A stretch of 64,000 bases of DNA from Micromonospora pisi (GTDB lineage: Bacteria; Actinomycetota; Actinomycetes; Mycobacteriales; Micromonosporaceae): positions 5,456,001 through 5,520,000 of the forward strand of contig NZ_RBKT01000001.1 in assembly GCF_003633685.1 (NCBI RefSeq), read 5' to 3'. A model generated the notes under the pieces. The model searched no databases. It was not told the origin of the DNA and saw nothing but the letters and a program-made list of their open reading frames with translations. Positions within the stretch are counted from its first letter, which is position 1. Every line of letters starts with the position of its first letter. The position numbers and the translations under genes were made by a program. This document shows positions 29,090-37,273 of the stretch, piece by piece.

Positions 29090-32000
29090 GTGGCGAGGCT
29101 GGAATTGGGCATCGAAGAGGCGGCGCTGTTCAACGCCATTGGTTCCAGGGCGTTCATTCGTGCCAGGGACCAGGTCGAGCGCGGCGAATTGGTCGGTGTG
29201 CGGTGGGATCCGGCCGTGGGCCAGGCTCATGGGCGGCTGCGGGGCCGGCAGGCTGGCGCGGTGTCAGCATCGATTACCACCGGTGCCGATGGTTCGATTG
29301 TCGCGGTCGACGGTTCGTGCGCGTGCGGTCACGAAGCATCGTGCGGCCATCCTGCGGCCCTCATGCTTCTCAGCATCCTGGACGCGGAGACGCCTGTGCG
29401 GTCGCGGAGGGCGTCGACCACGAAGAGGGCGAACTGGGAGAAGAGTCTTACCGCCCTTGTCGCCGATGTCGCCGCGCCCGTCACCCCGACGGCACCTGAC
29501 CCCGCGCCGGTGGGCCTGCAGTTCGAGATCGTGAAGTCCCCAACCGGCAAGGAGTCTCGCCCTCGGGTCGGCCTACGCCCGGTCGTGCCGGGGCGCAGCG
29601 GTTGGGTTCGTACCGGTATCACCTGGTCCACGGTGAGCTATGCGAACATCGGCCGGTCGCGGGAGGCGCGGCGACACCGCCAGCTACTCGGCGAGATCGT
29701 GAACTTGTCGATGTCGACCGCTGACCGCTACCACTACTATGGGGGTCCCCAGCAGACGCTCTACCTGGACGGATTCGAGAGTCGGCGGATCTGGGACCTG
29801 TTGGCGGAGGCCGAGGAGGTCGGGCTGCCGTTGGTCCAGGCAGGAAAGCACGCCGGCCCGGTCATCGTCGGTCGGCGTCCGGTCCGGCTGTCACTGCGGG
29901 TCGACCGGACCGATGACGAGCTGGTCGTGGAGCCGACTCTGCTGGCCGATGCCGTACCTCTTCCCCAGGAGCATTCGGTCCTCGTCGGTGACCCGGTTCA
30001 CGGCGTCGCGTGGTGGGGGGAGCGAGGCGCCGCAGAGCCCCGGCCCGGCGAGCGGGTGCTGCGGTTGGCGCCCTTGGCGGGGGTGGTGACGCCGGGGGCG
30101 GTGAAGGCATTGACTCGATCCCCGATCCGGATCCCCGCAGCGGACGAGACGCGATTCTTCGAGCGGTTCTATCCGGACCTGCTCCGGCAGGTGGACGTTG
30201 TCGCGGCCGGCCCATCGGTGCGCCTTCCGGAAGTCGGGCCACCGACGCTGACACTGACGATGGCACCGGCGCCGGGAGAGCAGTTGTCGATCCGCTGGGA
30301 GTGGGCCCGAACGGTGGGGAGCGGGAGCCAGGTCGAATCGCTGTGGGCCCCGGCACCATCGGGTCAGACGGATCACCGTGAGCATGTCGTCCGGAGCGTC
30401 GTCGAGGTGGCCGCGAAGGCGGTGCCCGAGATGGTCGAGCCCTTCATGGAGGGTTCGCGGCTCGCGGCTTCGGTCACGCTCGCCGGTGACGCCATGATCC
30501 GGTTTTTGGCTGAGGTCGCGCCGCGACTCGACCAGCTTGATGGAGTCGAGGTGACCGTGTCCGGGGCGGGGCCGGTCCCGGAGTACCGGGAGACCTACGA
30601 GACGCCGGTCATCACCTTCGCAGGCGCCGACGGTGTTGGAGAGCAGGACTGGTTCGACCTCTCGGTCCAGGTCAGGATCGATGGCGAGCAGGTCGACTTC
30701 GACGAGTTGTTCGTTGCGCTCGCGCAGGACCGGCAATATCTCATCCTGCCCGGCGGCACCTATTTCCACCTTGACCGTCCCGAGTTCCAGCAGTTGCGGG
30801 AGCTGATCGACGAGTCGCGGGCGCTTGAGGACACACCGCCCGGGGTGCTGCGTGTCGGCCGGTTCCAAGCCGGCCTCTGGGAGGAACTGGCCGAGCTGGG
30901 TGAGGTCACCGGGCAGGCAGCGACCTGGCAGCGGTCGGTGCGAGCACTGACCGAAGCTGACGTCGCCGTCGACCATCCGGTACCGCAGGAGGTACGGGCG
31001 GAGCTGCGTTCGTACCAGCGGGAGGGGTTCCGTTGGCTCGCCACCCTGCACGGTCACGGCCTCGGTGGCATCCTTGCTGACGACATGGGCCTCGGCAAGA
31101 CCTTGCAGACGCTGGCGTTGATCGCCCACGCCCGTACGCAGAGGCCGTTTCTTGTGGTCGTTCCCGCTAGCGTCGTTCACAACTGGGTGACCGAGGCAAC
31201 CCGTTTCACGCCGGATCTCGAGGTCCGGGCGATCACCCAGACCGTGGCGCGTCGGGGCGTGGACCTGGCCGAGGCGGTGGTGGGGGCGGACATTGTGGTT
31301 ACGTCGTACACGCTGTTCCGTCTCGAGTACGACGACTACCAGGCACTCGACTGGGCCGGGCTGATTCTCGACGAGGCGCAGTTCGTGAAGAATCCGCGGT
31401 CTCAGGGTTACCGTTGTGCGAAGCTGCTCCCGGTGCCGTTCAAACTGGCGATCACCGGGACCCCGATGGAAAACAACCTGGCCGAGCTCTGGGCGCTCTG
31501 CTCCATTACGGCACCCGGGCTGTTCCCGCGACTGGACCGGTTCACCGACTATTACCGCGCCCCGATCGAGAAGGAGCGCGACGCCGAGCGGCTTGCCCAA
31601 CTGCGGCGCCGGATCCGGCCCCTGATGCTGCGTCGCCGCAAGTCCGACGTAGCCGCCGACCTGCCGGAGAAGCAGGAACAGGTCATCGAACTGGACCTTG
31701 ACCGCAAGCACCGCAGGGTCTACCAGACATATCTGCAACGCGAGCGGCAGAAGGTTCTTGGCCTCCTCGGCGACCTGGAGAGGAACCGATTCGAGATCTT
31801 CCGATCCCTGACGCTGCTCCGACAGGCGAGTCTCGACGTGGCGTTGGTCGACCCAAAACACCAGGGCGTACCGTCGACGAAGCTGGACGTACTGACCGAG
31901 CAGGTCGGGAACCTGGTTGCCGAAGGTCACCGAATTCTGGTGTTCAGCCAGTTCACCCGGTTTCTCGGCGCCGCACGCGAGCGGCTGGAAGCGGCGGGTG

Positions 32001-32377
32001 TCCGGTGCGCCTACCTTGATGGGACCACCCGCGACCGCCCTGCGGTGCTCGCCGAGTTCAAGAGCGGTACCGCTGGAGTGTTCCTGATCAGTCTCAAGGC
32101 CGGCGGATTCGGCCTCAATCTGACCGAGGCCGACTACTGCATCCTGCTCGACCCGTGGTGGAACCCGGCAACCGAGGCCCAGGCCGTTGACCGGGTGCAC
32201 CGGATCGGCCAGACCCGTAACGTCATGGTGTACCGGATGGTCGTCAGGGACACCATCGAGGAAAAGGTCATGGCGTTGAAGGCGCGCAAGGCGGAGCTGT
32301 TCAGTAGCGTCCTGGACGGCGGCGAGTTCGCCTCCGCGCAACTGTCCGCTGCTGACATTCGGGACCTCCTCGACTGA
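29090..32377 (+). CDS. SWIM-domain SNF2-family DNA helicase/translocase (HelZ-like)
   Basis: Large DNA-dependent ATPase. The N-terminus has a SWIM zinc finger (CACGHEASCGH, near residue 75). The C-terminal half is a complete SNF2 motor: motif I LADDMGLGKTLQTL, motif II LILDEAQFVKN, a GTPMENNL motif, and the helicase C-terminal DRVHRIGQTRNV. Actinobacterial HelZ (Rv2101-type) proteins share this layout, and SNF2 proteins also occur in defence systems as DrmD. GTG 29090 is preferred over an in-frame GTG at 29054 because AGGGAGG lies about 7 bases upstream. It is convergent with the next gene, only 18 bases apart. Confidence 0.85.
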   Translation: MARLELGIEEAALFNAIGSRAFIRARDQVERGELVGVRWDPAVGQAHGRLRGRQAGAVSASITTGADGSIVAVDGSCACGHEASCGHPAALMLLSILDAETPVRSRRASTTKRANWEKSLTALVADVAAPVTPTAPDPAPVGLQFEIVKSPTGKESRPRVGLRPVVPGRSGWVRTGITWSTVSYANIGRSREARRHRQLLGEIVNLSMSTADRYHYYGGPQQTLYLDGFESRRIWDLLAEAEEVGLPLVQAGKHAGPVIVGRRPVRLSLRVDRTDDELVVEPTLLADAVPLPQEHSVLVGDPVHGVAWWGERGAAEPRPGERVLRLAPLAGVVTPGAVKALTRSPIRIPAADETRFFERFYPDLLRQVDVVAAGPSVRLPEVGPPTLTLTMAPAPGEQLSIRWEWARTVGSGSQVESLWAPAPSGQTDHREHVVRSVVEVAAKAVPEMVEPFMEGSRLAASVTLAGDAMIRFLAEVAPRLDQLDGVEVTVSGAGPVPEYRETYETPVITFAGADGVGEQDWFDLSVQVRIDGEQVDFDELFVALAQDRQYLILPGGTYFHLDRPEFQQLRELIDESRALEDTPPGVLRVGRFQAGLWEELAELGEVTGQAATWQRSVRALTEADVAVDHPVPQEVRAELRSYQREGFRWLATLHGHGLGGILADDMGLGKTLQTLALIAHARTQRPFLVVVPASVVHNWVTEATRFTPDLEVRAITQTVARRGVDLAEAVVGADIVVTSYTLFRLEYDDYQALDWAGLILDEAQFVKNPRSQGYRCAKLLPVPFKLAITGTPMENNLAELWALCSITAPGLFPRLDRFTDYYRAPIEKERDAERLAQLRRRIRPLMLRRRKSDVAADLPEKQEQVIELDLDRKHRRVYQTYLQRERQKVLGLLGDLERNRFEIFRSLTLLRQASLDVALVDPKHQGVPSTKLDVLTEQVGNLVAEGHRILVFSQFTRFLGAARERLEAAGVRCAYLDGTTRDRPAVLAEFKSGTAGVFLISLKAGGFGLNLTEADYCILLDPWWNPATEAQAVDRVHRIGQTRNVMVYRMVVRDTIEEKVMALKARKAELFSSVLDGGEFASAQLSAADIRDLLD

Positions 32378-32395
32378 AACCGACCCGAGGCACCG

Positions 32396-33610
32396 TCACC
32401 GGGTCACTTCGAGCGGTCCGGTCCGCGGATTCATCAGACCGGTGAAGTGGCGCACGAGGCGGCGTACGAGGTCGGGGTCGTGGAGCACGACCCCGACCTC
32501 AAGGTTGCTGGATAGCGCCCGGTCGGTGAGGTTCGCGCTGCTGACCAGCGCGGTCCTCGTGTCGGCGGCGATGAGTTTCGCGTGCAGGGCGGCTCTCGGG
32601 TTGCCGGCGGCGGCACGTTGATGCGCCGGCCAGTGCCAGAAGGTGGCCCGATCGCGCAGCGCGGTGAACGCGACGGCGGCACCGGTGTGGCCGCGCAACG
32701 CGCCGCCGTCGGGCGCCGAGCTTTCCAGCACGAGATCGATGTGAACGCCCCGGTTGGCGCTCGCGACCAGTTCTGTGATCACCTCGGTTACGCCGTACGC
32801 GGCGAAGCTCACGATCAGCAGCGACTCCCGGGCCGCGCGGATCATCTCGACCACTACCGAGCTGGTTAGGCGTACCGGAACGTTCGGGCTGGTCGGACCG
32901 TTGATCACCAGGCTCGGCTGATGCTGGGCAGTGGTCCGGTGCACCTGAGCGGCGCTGCGCAGCGCGAGGGCAACCGCCGCTCCGGGTACGGCGGGGGCGT
33001 TGACCCGCCAGGCGTTGACCAGCTGATGTGCCTGGGCGGCCACCGCGTACCCGGGCCGCGCGTCGATGAGCCTTGCCTCCGTTGCCGAGTCTGGGGCAGC
33101 GGTGCTGGTTAGCACCGCGGCCCACGCGTCGACGTGTCCGGCCGGTAACCGCGCCGCGATGTCGGCTAGGGCGAGGGCGAATCTCCACTCCAACGCGAAC
33201 TCGCGAATGAGCACATGGGCGAAGGTATGCAGCAGCACGAACCGCAGACCGGGCCACGACTCAGGCGGAAGCTGCCGTTGTGCTCGCCACAGGTCGTGCG
33301 CCCGGACCAGCATCTGTTCACGCTGCTTTACCTCAGGCTGGTGTTCCCAGGCGACGATCCGGTCCTCGTCAAAGCGGAGGAAGATCCCCTCGCCACGCAT
33401 CTCCGCGCACGGCACCCAGGTCGGCTCGCCGATGGCCAGGGGCGCACGGCGGCGGTCCGGAGTGTCCAGCACCTCCCACTCGGGAGCGTCGATCCTGGTG
33501 AAGCCCTGAAGAGCGGCGACCTTACGACGTGAGTCAGCGGCTTGGTTGAGGATCTCAACCAAGCCGCTGACTTGTTTTGTATCAGCGGGTGCGTATTTCC
33601 CGGCAGCCAT
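32396..33610 (-). CDS. DrmB C-terminal fragment fused to DrmC-like phospholipase-D protein
   Basis: Residues ~28-142 match the C-terminal part of DISARM DrmB (DUF1998-like): VAALQGFTRI, EMRGEGIFLRFDED and LRFVLLHTFAHVLIREFALEW. From about residue 145 it becomes a DrmC-like protein, starting ALADIAARLPAGHVDAWAAVL. This part carries the PLD motif HAKLIAAD with SSANLTDRALSSNLE. The DrmB Cys-rich end and everything N-terminal are missing, and the join near 33184 is in frame. An upstream TTG (33655) would add 15 residues, and a stop lies just beyond. The first ~27 codons run through a palindrome. Either a deletion scar of a DISARM locus or a working fusion. Confidence 0.75.
   Translation of the reverse strand: MAAGKYAPADTKQVSGLVEILNQAADSRRKVAALQGFTRIDAPEWEVLDTPDRRRAPLAIGEPTWVPCAEMRGEGIFLRFDEDRIVAWEHQPEVKQREQMLVRAHDLWRAQRQLPPESWPGLRFVLLHTFAHVLIREFALEWRFALALADIAARLPAGHVDAWAAVLTSTAAPDSATEARLIDARPGYAVAAQAHQLVNAWRVNAPAVPGAAVALALRSAAQVHRTTAQHQPSLVINGPTSPNVPVRLTSSVVVEMIRAARESLLIVSFAAYGVTEVITELVASANRGVHIDLVLESSAPDGGALRGHTGAAVAFTALRDRATFWHWPAHQRAAAGNPRAALHAKLIAADTRTALVSSANLTDRALSSNLEVGVVLHDPDLVRRLVRHFTGLMNPRTGPLEVTR
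33532..33572. repeat. 19-bp palindrome inside the 5' end of the DrmB/DrmC gene
   Basis: AGTCAGCGGCTTGGTTGAG (33532-33550) and its exact complement (33554-33572) enclose a 3-base loop. On the plus strand the second arm is followed by a T-rich run (TTGTTTTGT). Over 19 bases, GTCAGCGGCTTGGTTGAGG here matches GCCAGCAGTTTGGTTGATG of the tRNA-side palindrome at 15 positions. Confidence 0.7.
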
Positions 33611-33769
33611 CTCGCACGGCACCGCAGACCCAGCCAAGGCCCGTCGACGCTTCAATGCCGTCAGGTGGATTCTCCGGAAACCGCATGATCAGGCGAGCAG
33701 TCACCACCCGTCTCGGGTTGACCTCACAACTACCGTGGAGGTGGTCCCGCCGATTCAACCAGCCCTTCA

Positions 33770-34450
33770 ATGTCTGTGGCGACGGCAACGTACGGATGGA
33801 GTTTCGACATTCGACGAATGACAGGCATCGACGCCGGAAGCGACTCCTCCTGGTTCGGTCTGGTCTGGGCTGCGGTAGGAGCGCTCGGTGCTGTTGCTGC
33901 GGCCATCATCGCCCTCCTGGCCTGGGCGTGGCCACGACCCCCTTCCCCGGAACCTCCGCTCCAGGGCGTAGAGATCACGGCATCTCAGACCGCGCCGACC
34001 GCGACTGTCGGTCCCACGCTGACTGAGGCAGCGTCACCAACGTCAGCGCCCGAGGCGAGTGCGACCCCCTCTGCACCGATGACGACAACCCCTGCACCGA
34101 TCTCGACGACGCCGCGAACGCCCGACACCATGCCGCCCTTGTCGCTGCAGCCACTGCCCCGCCCCGGCTGCAGGGAGGCACTCGCGGTCATCGACAGGTA
34201 CGTCCGGAGCGCGGGTTCCACGGAACTGAGCCAGCAGGCCGCTGCGATGGAGGCGTACCAGGGGATGATGAGGGCGAGTTCGGCTGCGGAGGGTGCCGTC
34301 AAAACGGTGACGGTCGACCTGTCGCGGGACTTCCAGAACATGGGTTTCATTCTGTCGGGCATGGTCTTCGGGGATTACGCCGAAGCGCAGGCCAAGACCA
34401 GCAGGGATGCCCAGACCCTCCGGGATGTTTGCGCATCCCACGACAACTGA
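33770..34450 (+). CDS. Single-span membrane protein, function unknown
   Basis: After a short N-terminus there is one strong transmembrane helix (LVWAAVGALGAVAAAIIALLAW, split here for length as residues ~31-52). It is followed by a Pro/Thr/Ser-rich extracytoplasmic linker (about 53-130) and a helical C-terminal domain (about 131-226) containing GCREALAVIDRYVRSAG. No family recognised. An alternative ATG at 33821 would remove 17 residues. It lies at the edge of the accessory segment, with slightly lower GC3 bias than core neighbours. Confidence 0.55.
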   Translation: MSVATATYGWSFDIRRMTGIDAGSDSSWFGLVWAAVGALGAVAAAIIALLAWAWPRPPSPEPPLQGVEITASQTAPTATVGPTLTEAASPTSAPEASATPSAPMTTTPAPISTTPRTPDTMPPLSLQPLPRPGCREALAVIDRYVRSAGSTELSQQAAAMEAYQGMMRASSAAEGAVKTVTVDLSRDFQNMGFILSGMVFGDYAEAQAKTSRDAQTLRDVCASHDN

Positions 34451-34485
34451 TCTTCGACGGCCTCCTGGTGCCCCGGTACGGACGA

Positions 34486-35010
34486 CTACGCCGTGGTGGC
34501 TCCGTCTTCGGCGGCGCGTTGCTGGTCTGTCGTGGTGCGCCGGACGACCCGGATACCGGTGGTCGTGGTGATCACGAGCGCCACGGATGCGGCGACCAGC
34601 AGCAGGGTGGTCTCGGTCAGGACGGTGTGCATGTACTCGCCCCCGTTCGCGGTGGCTGACAGGTAATGCACGGCCGCGATCAGGTTGAGAGGTACGGCGA
34701 CGATGGCGCTCATCCGCCACGGGACCACTGGCGCTGTGGGTGCGACCTGCGGCCTGGTGCGGCGGGTCCGGATGACCCAGTTGGCGACACCTGCGACACC
34801 GGCAATCAGCGTGAGAAGCAGCAGCCAGAACATTGCCGAGGAAAGCTCGCGAAGCGGCACGATGGTGTTGAGCATGTCCACCGTGCCGGATCCGTCGTGG
34901 GTCACCACGCCGATCCGGTGTTCGTACGCCGCGAGGGCGACGATGGTGTGGAGAACGTCGATGACCGTGAGGGTGAGAAGGGTGACCACGGCAGTGCGGG
35001 CAGCGGACAT
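34486..35010 (-). CDS. Four-helix membrane protein, function unknown
   Basis: 174 residues with four predicted transmembrane helices: AVVTLLTLTVIDVLHTIVAL, the AMFWLLLLTLIAGVAGVANW segment, MSAIVAVPLNLIAAVHYL and TLLLVAASVALVIT. There is no signature motif. The start at 35010 (MSAARTAVV) is preferred because longer starts would run into the divergent regulator gene. Possibly a small sensor or transporter partner, but nothing in the sequence says so. Confidence 0.6.
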   Translation of the reverse strand: MSAARTAVVTLLTLTVIDVLHTIVALAAYEHRIGVVTHDGSGTVDMLNTIVPLRELSSAMFWLLLLTLIAGVAGVANWVIRTRRTRPQVAPTAPVVPWRMSAIVAVPLNLIAAVHYLSATANGGEYMHTVLTETTLLLVAASVALVITTTTGIRVVRRTTTDQQRAAEDGATTA

Positions 35011-35164
35011 CCGACGACGGTACCTAGCGGGCTTGTCCGGCGAGGGCCCGCCATCGCGCAGCAGCCGTACGAGGTGACGCATGCCCGTCAAGGCCCGCAC
35101 CCGTCGACTGGCAGGTAATGCCAGAACCTCCCAGGTGGCTCCGGTCGGTCGTAGCCTCGATCAG

Positions 35165-36046
35165 GTGGACAGCAGAACCGAGATCCGCGACTTCCTCACC
35201 TCCCGCCGTGCCAAGATCACGCCGGAACGGGCGGGCCTGCCTGACTACGGCGGCCATCGCCGGGTGGCGGGTCTGCGTCGCGAGGAGGTGGCGCTGCTGG
35301 CCGGCGTCAGCGTGGATTACTACATCCGGCTGGAGCGCGGCAATCTGACGGGCGTGTCGGACAGCGTCCTGGCGGCTCTCGACCGGGCGTTGCAGCTGGA
35401 CGAGGCCGAGCGGGCGCACCTGCGGGATCTGGCGCGGGCGGCGAACACCAGCGCCGTCACGGCGCGTGTCCGGCGTCGTGCCGCTCCGCATCTGCGTCCG
35501 GCGGTTCAGCGGCTGATGGACGCGATGACCATGGCGCCCGCGTACGTGCGAAACGGCCGGCTGGACGTTCTCGGTGCCAACCACCTCGGCCGGGCCGTCT
35601 TCGCGCCGGTGTTCGACACGGCGGCGCGGGTGCCGAACATCGCCTGGTTCTTGTTCCTCGACCCGGTCGCGCACGATTTCCATGTCGATTGGGAGAGCCT
35701 CGCCAAGGACACGGTGGCGCTGTTGCGGGCCGAGGCCGGACGTAACCCGTGCGACCGGGGGCTGAGCGATCTGATCGGGGAGTTGTCCACCCGCAGCGAC
35801 GTGTTCCGCACCTGGTGGGCGGTGCACGACGTGCGGCTGCACCGCAGTGGCGTCAAGCGCCTGCACCATCCGGTGGTCGGTGAGCTGACCCTGGCGTACG
35901 AGTCGATGGAGCTGACCGCCGACCCGGGACTCCGGCTGAACGCCTACAGCGCGGAAGCGGGCAGCCCGGCCCAGGACGCGCTCAACCTCCTGGCGAGTTG
36001 GACGACCCCGGTACGGGAGCAGCCGGTCGGGTACCGGGGCGAATGA
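35165..36046 (+). CDS. XRE-family regulator with MmyB-like ligand domain
   Basis: The N-terminal helix-turn-helix (about residues 8-80) contains RRAKITPERAGLP, LRREEVALLAGVSVDYYIRLERGN and VLAALDRALQLDE. The C-terminal MmyB-like domain (about 110-290) contains APAYVRNGRLDVLGAN and the late STRSDVFRTWWAVHDVR, a region that binds fatty-acid-like ligands in studied members. GTG 35165 is the usual family start. It commonly controls an adjacent oxidoreductase gene, here the aldo/keto reductase 56 bases downstream. Confidence 0.88.
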   Translation: MDSRTEIRDFLTSRRAKITPERAGLPDYGGHRRVAGLRREEVALLAGVSVDYYIRLERGNLTGVSDSVLAALDRALQLDEAERAHLRDLARAANTSAVTARVRRRAAPHLRPAVQRLMDAMTMAPAYVRNGRLDVLGANHLGRAVFAPVFDTAARVPNIAWFLFLDPVAHDFHVDWESLAKDTVALLRAEAGRNPCDRGLSDLIGELSTRSDVFRTWWAVHDVRLHRSGVKRLHHPVVGELTLAYESMELTADPGLRLNAYSAEAGSPAQDALNLLASWTTPVREQPVGYRGE

Positions 36047-36102
36047 ACCGACACCGGCGGGAGCCGAGCCGATTCACGATCGAATTTCTGAGGAGTACCG
36101 CA

Positions 36103-37128
36103 ATGGAACACCGCCCGTTGGGACGCACCGGCGTCTCGGTCAGCAAGCTGTGCCTCGGCACGATGATGTTCGGTGCGTGGGGCACCAGGGACCACGACGA
36201 GAGCATCAGGATCATCAACCGGGCGCTCGACGCCGGGGTGAATTTCGTGGACACCGCCGATGTCTACTCGCAGGGCGAGTCCGAGGTCATCGTGGGCAAG
36301 GCGCTGGCCGGACGCCGCGACGACATCGTGCTCGCGACGAAGTTCTTCATGCCGTTCGACGACAACCCGAACCACCGGGGTGGCTCCCGGCGTTGGATCA
36401 TGCAGTCGGTCGAGAACTCGTTGCGGCGACTCGGCACCGACTACATCGACCTGTACCAGATGCACCGCTACGACCCGGCCGTCGACCTCGACGAGACGCT
36501 GGGCGCGCTCACCGACCTGGTACGCGCGGGAAAGATCCGTTACATCGGTCACTCGACGTTCCCGGCCTCGGCGATCGTCGACGCGCAGTACATCGCCCGG
36601 GACCGCGCCCGCGAACGGTTCGTGACCGAGCAGCCCACGTACTCGATCCTCACCCGTGGTATCGAGAACGAGATCCTGCCGCTGGCCCAGCGCTACGGCA
36701 TGGGCGTGATCCCGTACAGCCCGCTCGCCGGTGGCTGGCTCTCCGGGCGCTACCGCAAGGACGGTGACAGCACCGGACCGATGTCGGAGGCGCGCAAGCG
36801 GCTCGCCAACCGGTTCGACATGTCGCTGCCGGAGAACCAGCGCAAGCTCGACGCCGCCGACCGGCTCGCGAAGCTGGCCGACGAGGCCGGGCTGACCCTC
36901 GTACAGTTGGCGATCGCCTTCGTGCTGCGGCACCCGGCCGTCACCGCGCCCATCATCGGCCCCCGGACCATGGAACATCTCGACTCCCAGTTGGCCGCGG
37001 CCGACGTGGTGCTCACCGATGACGTGCTGGACCGTATCGACGAGATCGTGGCGCCCGGCGTCACCCTCAACCCGGCCGACAACGGCTGGGTGAGCCCGTC
37101 CCTGCAACCGGCCGCACGCCGCCGTTGA
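36103..37128 (+). CDS. Aldo/keto reductase
   Basis: NADPH-dependent carbonyl reductase with a (beta/alpha)8 barrel. Visible features are MEHRPLGRTGVSVSKLCLGTMMFG, the catalytic Asp/Tyr region NFVDTADVYSQGESE, the Lys in VLATKFF, the DYIDLYQMHRYDP strand with catalytic His, and the cofactor loop TAPIIGPRTMEHL. ATG with GAGGAGT upstream. Likely a target of the XRE-type regulator; a link to the neighbouring metabolite cluster is uncertain. Confidence 0.92.
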   Translation: MEHRPLGRTGVSVSKLCLGTMMFGAWGTRDHDESIRIINRALDAGVNFVDTADVYSQGESEVIVGKALAGRRDDIVLATKFFMPFDDNPNHRGGSRRWIMQSVENSLRRLGTDYIDLYQMHRYDPAVDLDETLGALTDLVRAGKIRYIGHSTFPASAIVDAQYIARDRARERFVTEQPTYSILTRGIENEILPLAQRYGMGVIPYSPLAGGWLSGRYRKDGDSTGPMSEARKRLANRFDMSLPENQRKLDAADRLAKLADEAGLTLVQLAIAFVLRHPAVTAPIIGPRTMEHLDSQLAAADVVLTDDVLDRIDEIVAPGVTLNPADNGWVSPSLQPAARRR

Positions 37129-37134
37129 CCCGGC

Positions 37135-37163
37135 ACGGTGACCGGCCGACGGCCGGTCACCGT
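37135..37163. terminator. Hairpin terminator after the aldo/keto reductase
   Basis: ACGGTGACCGGCC (37135-37147) pairs perfectly with GGCCGGTCACCGT (37151-37163) around a 3-base loop, 6 bases after the stop codon. Confidence 0.75.
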
Positions 37164-37214
37164 CGAGGTCGAGCCGCCGTCCCTGGGACGTCAGCCTCAG
37201 GCCCCACGCACGGC

Positions 37215-37252
37215 GGAGCCGGCGCGATCACTGGTGCGACCGCGCCGGCTCC
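37215..37252. terminator. Hairpin downstream of the methyltransferase operon
   Basis: GGAGCCGGCGCG (37215-37226) pairs with CGCGCCGGCTCC (37241-37252) across a 14-base loop, just beyond the end of the minus-strand gene at 37274. It probably ends the 40505-37274 transcript. Confidence 0.65.
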
Positions 37253-37273
37253 CGACCCGTGAGCGCGGGCTGA

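Noticed and set aside
28746-34500. Integrative element with attL/attR at tRNA-Ala
   Set aside because: No integrase gene and no direct repeat of the tRNA 3' end was found by eye downstream; only the two palindromes remain as boundary marks.
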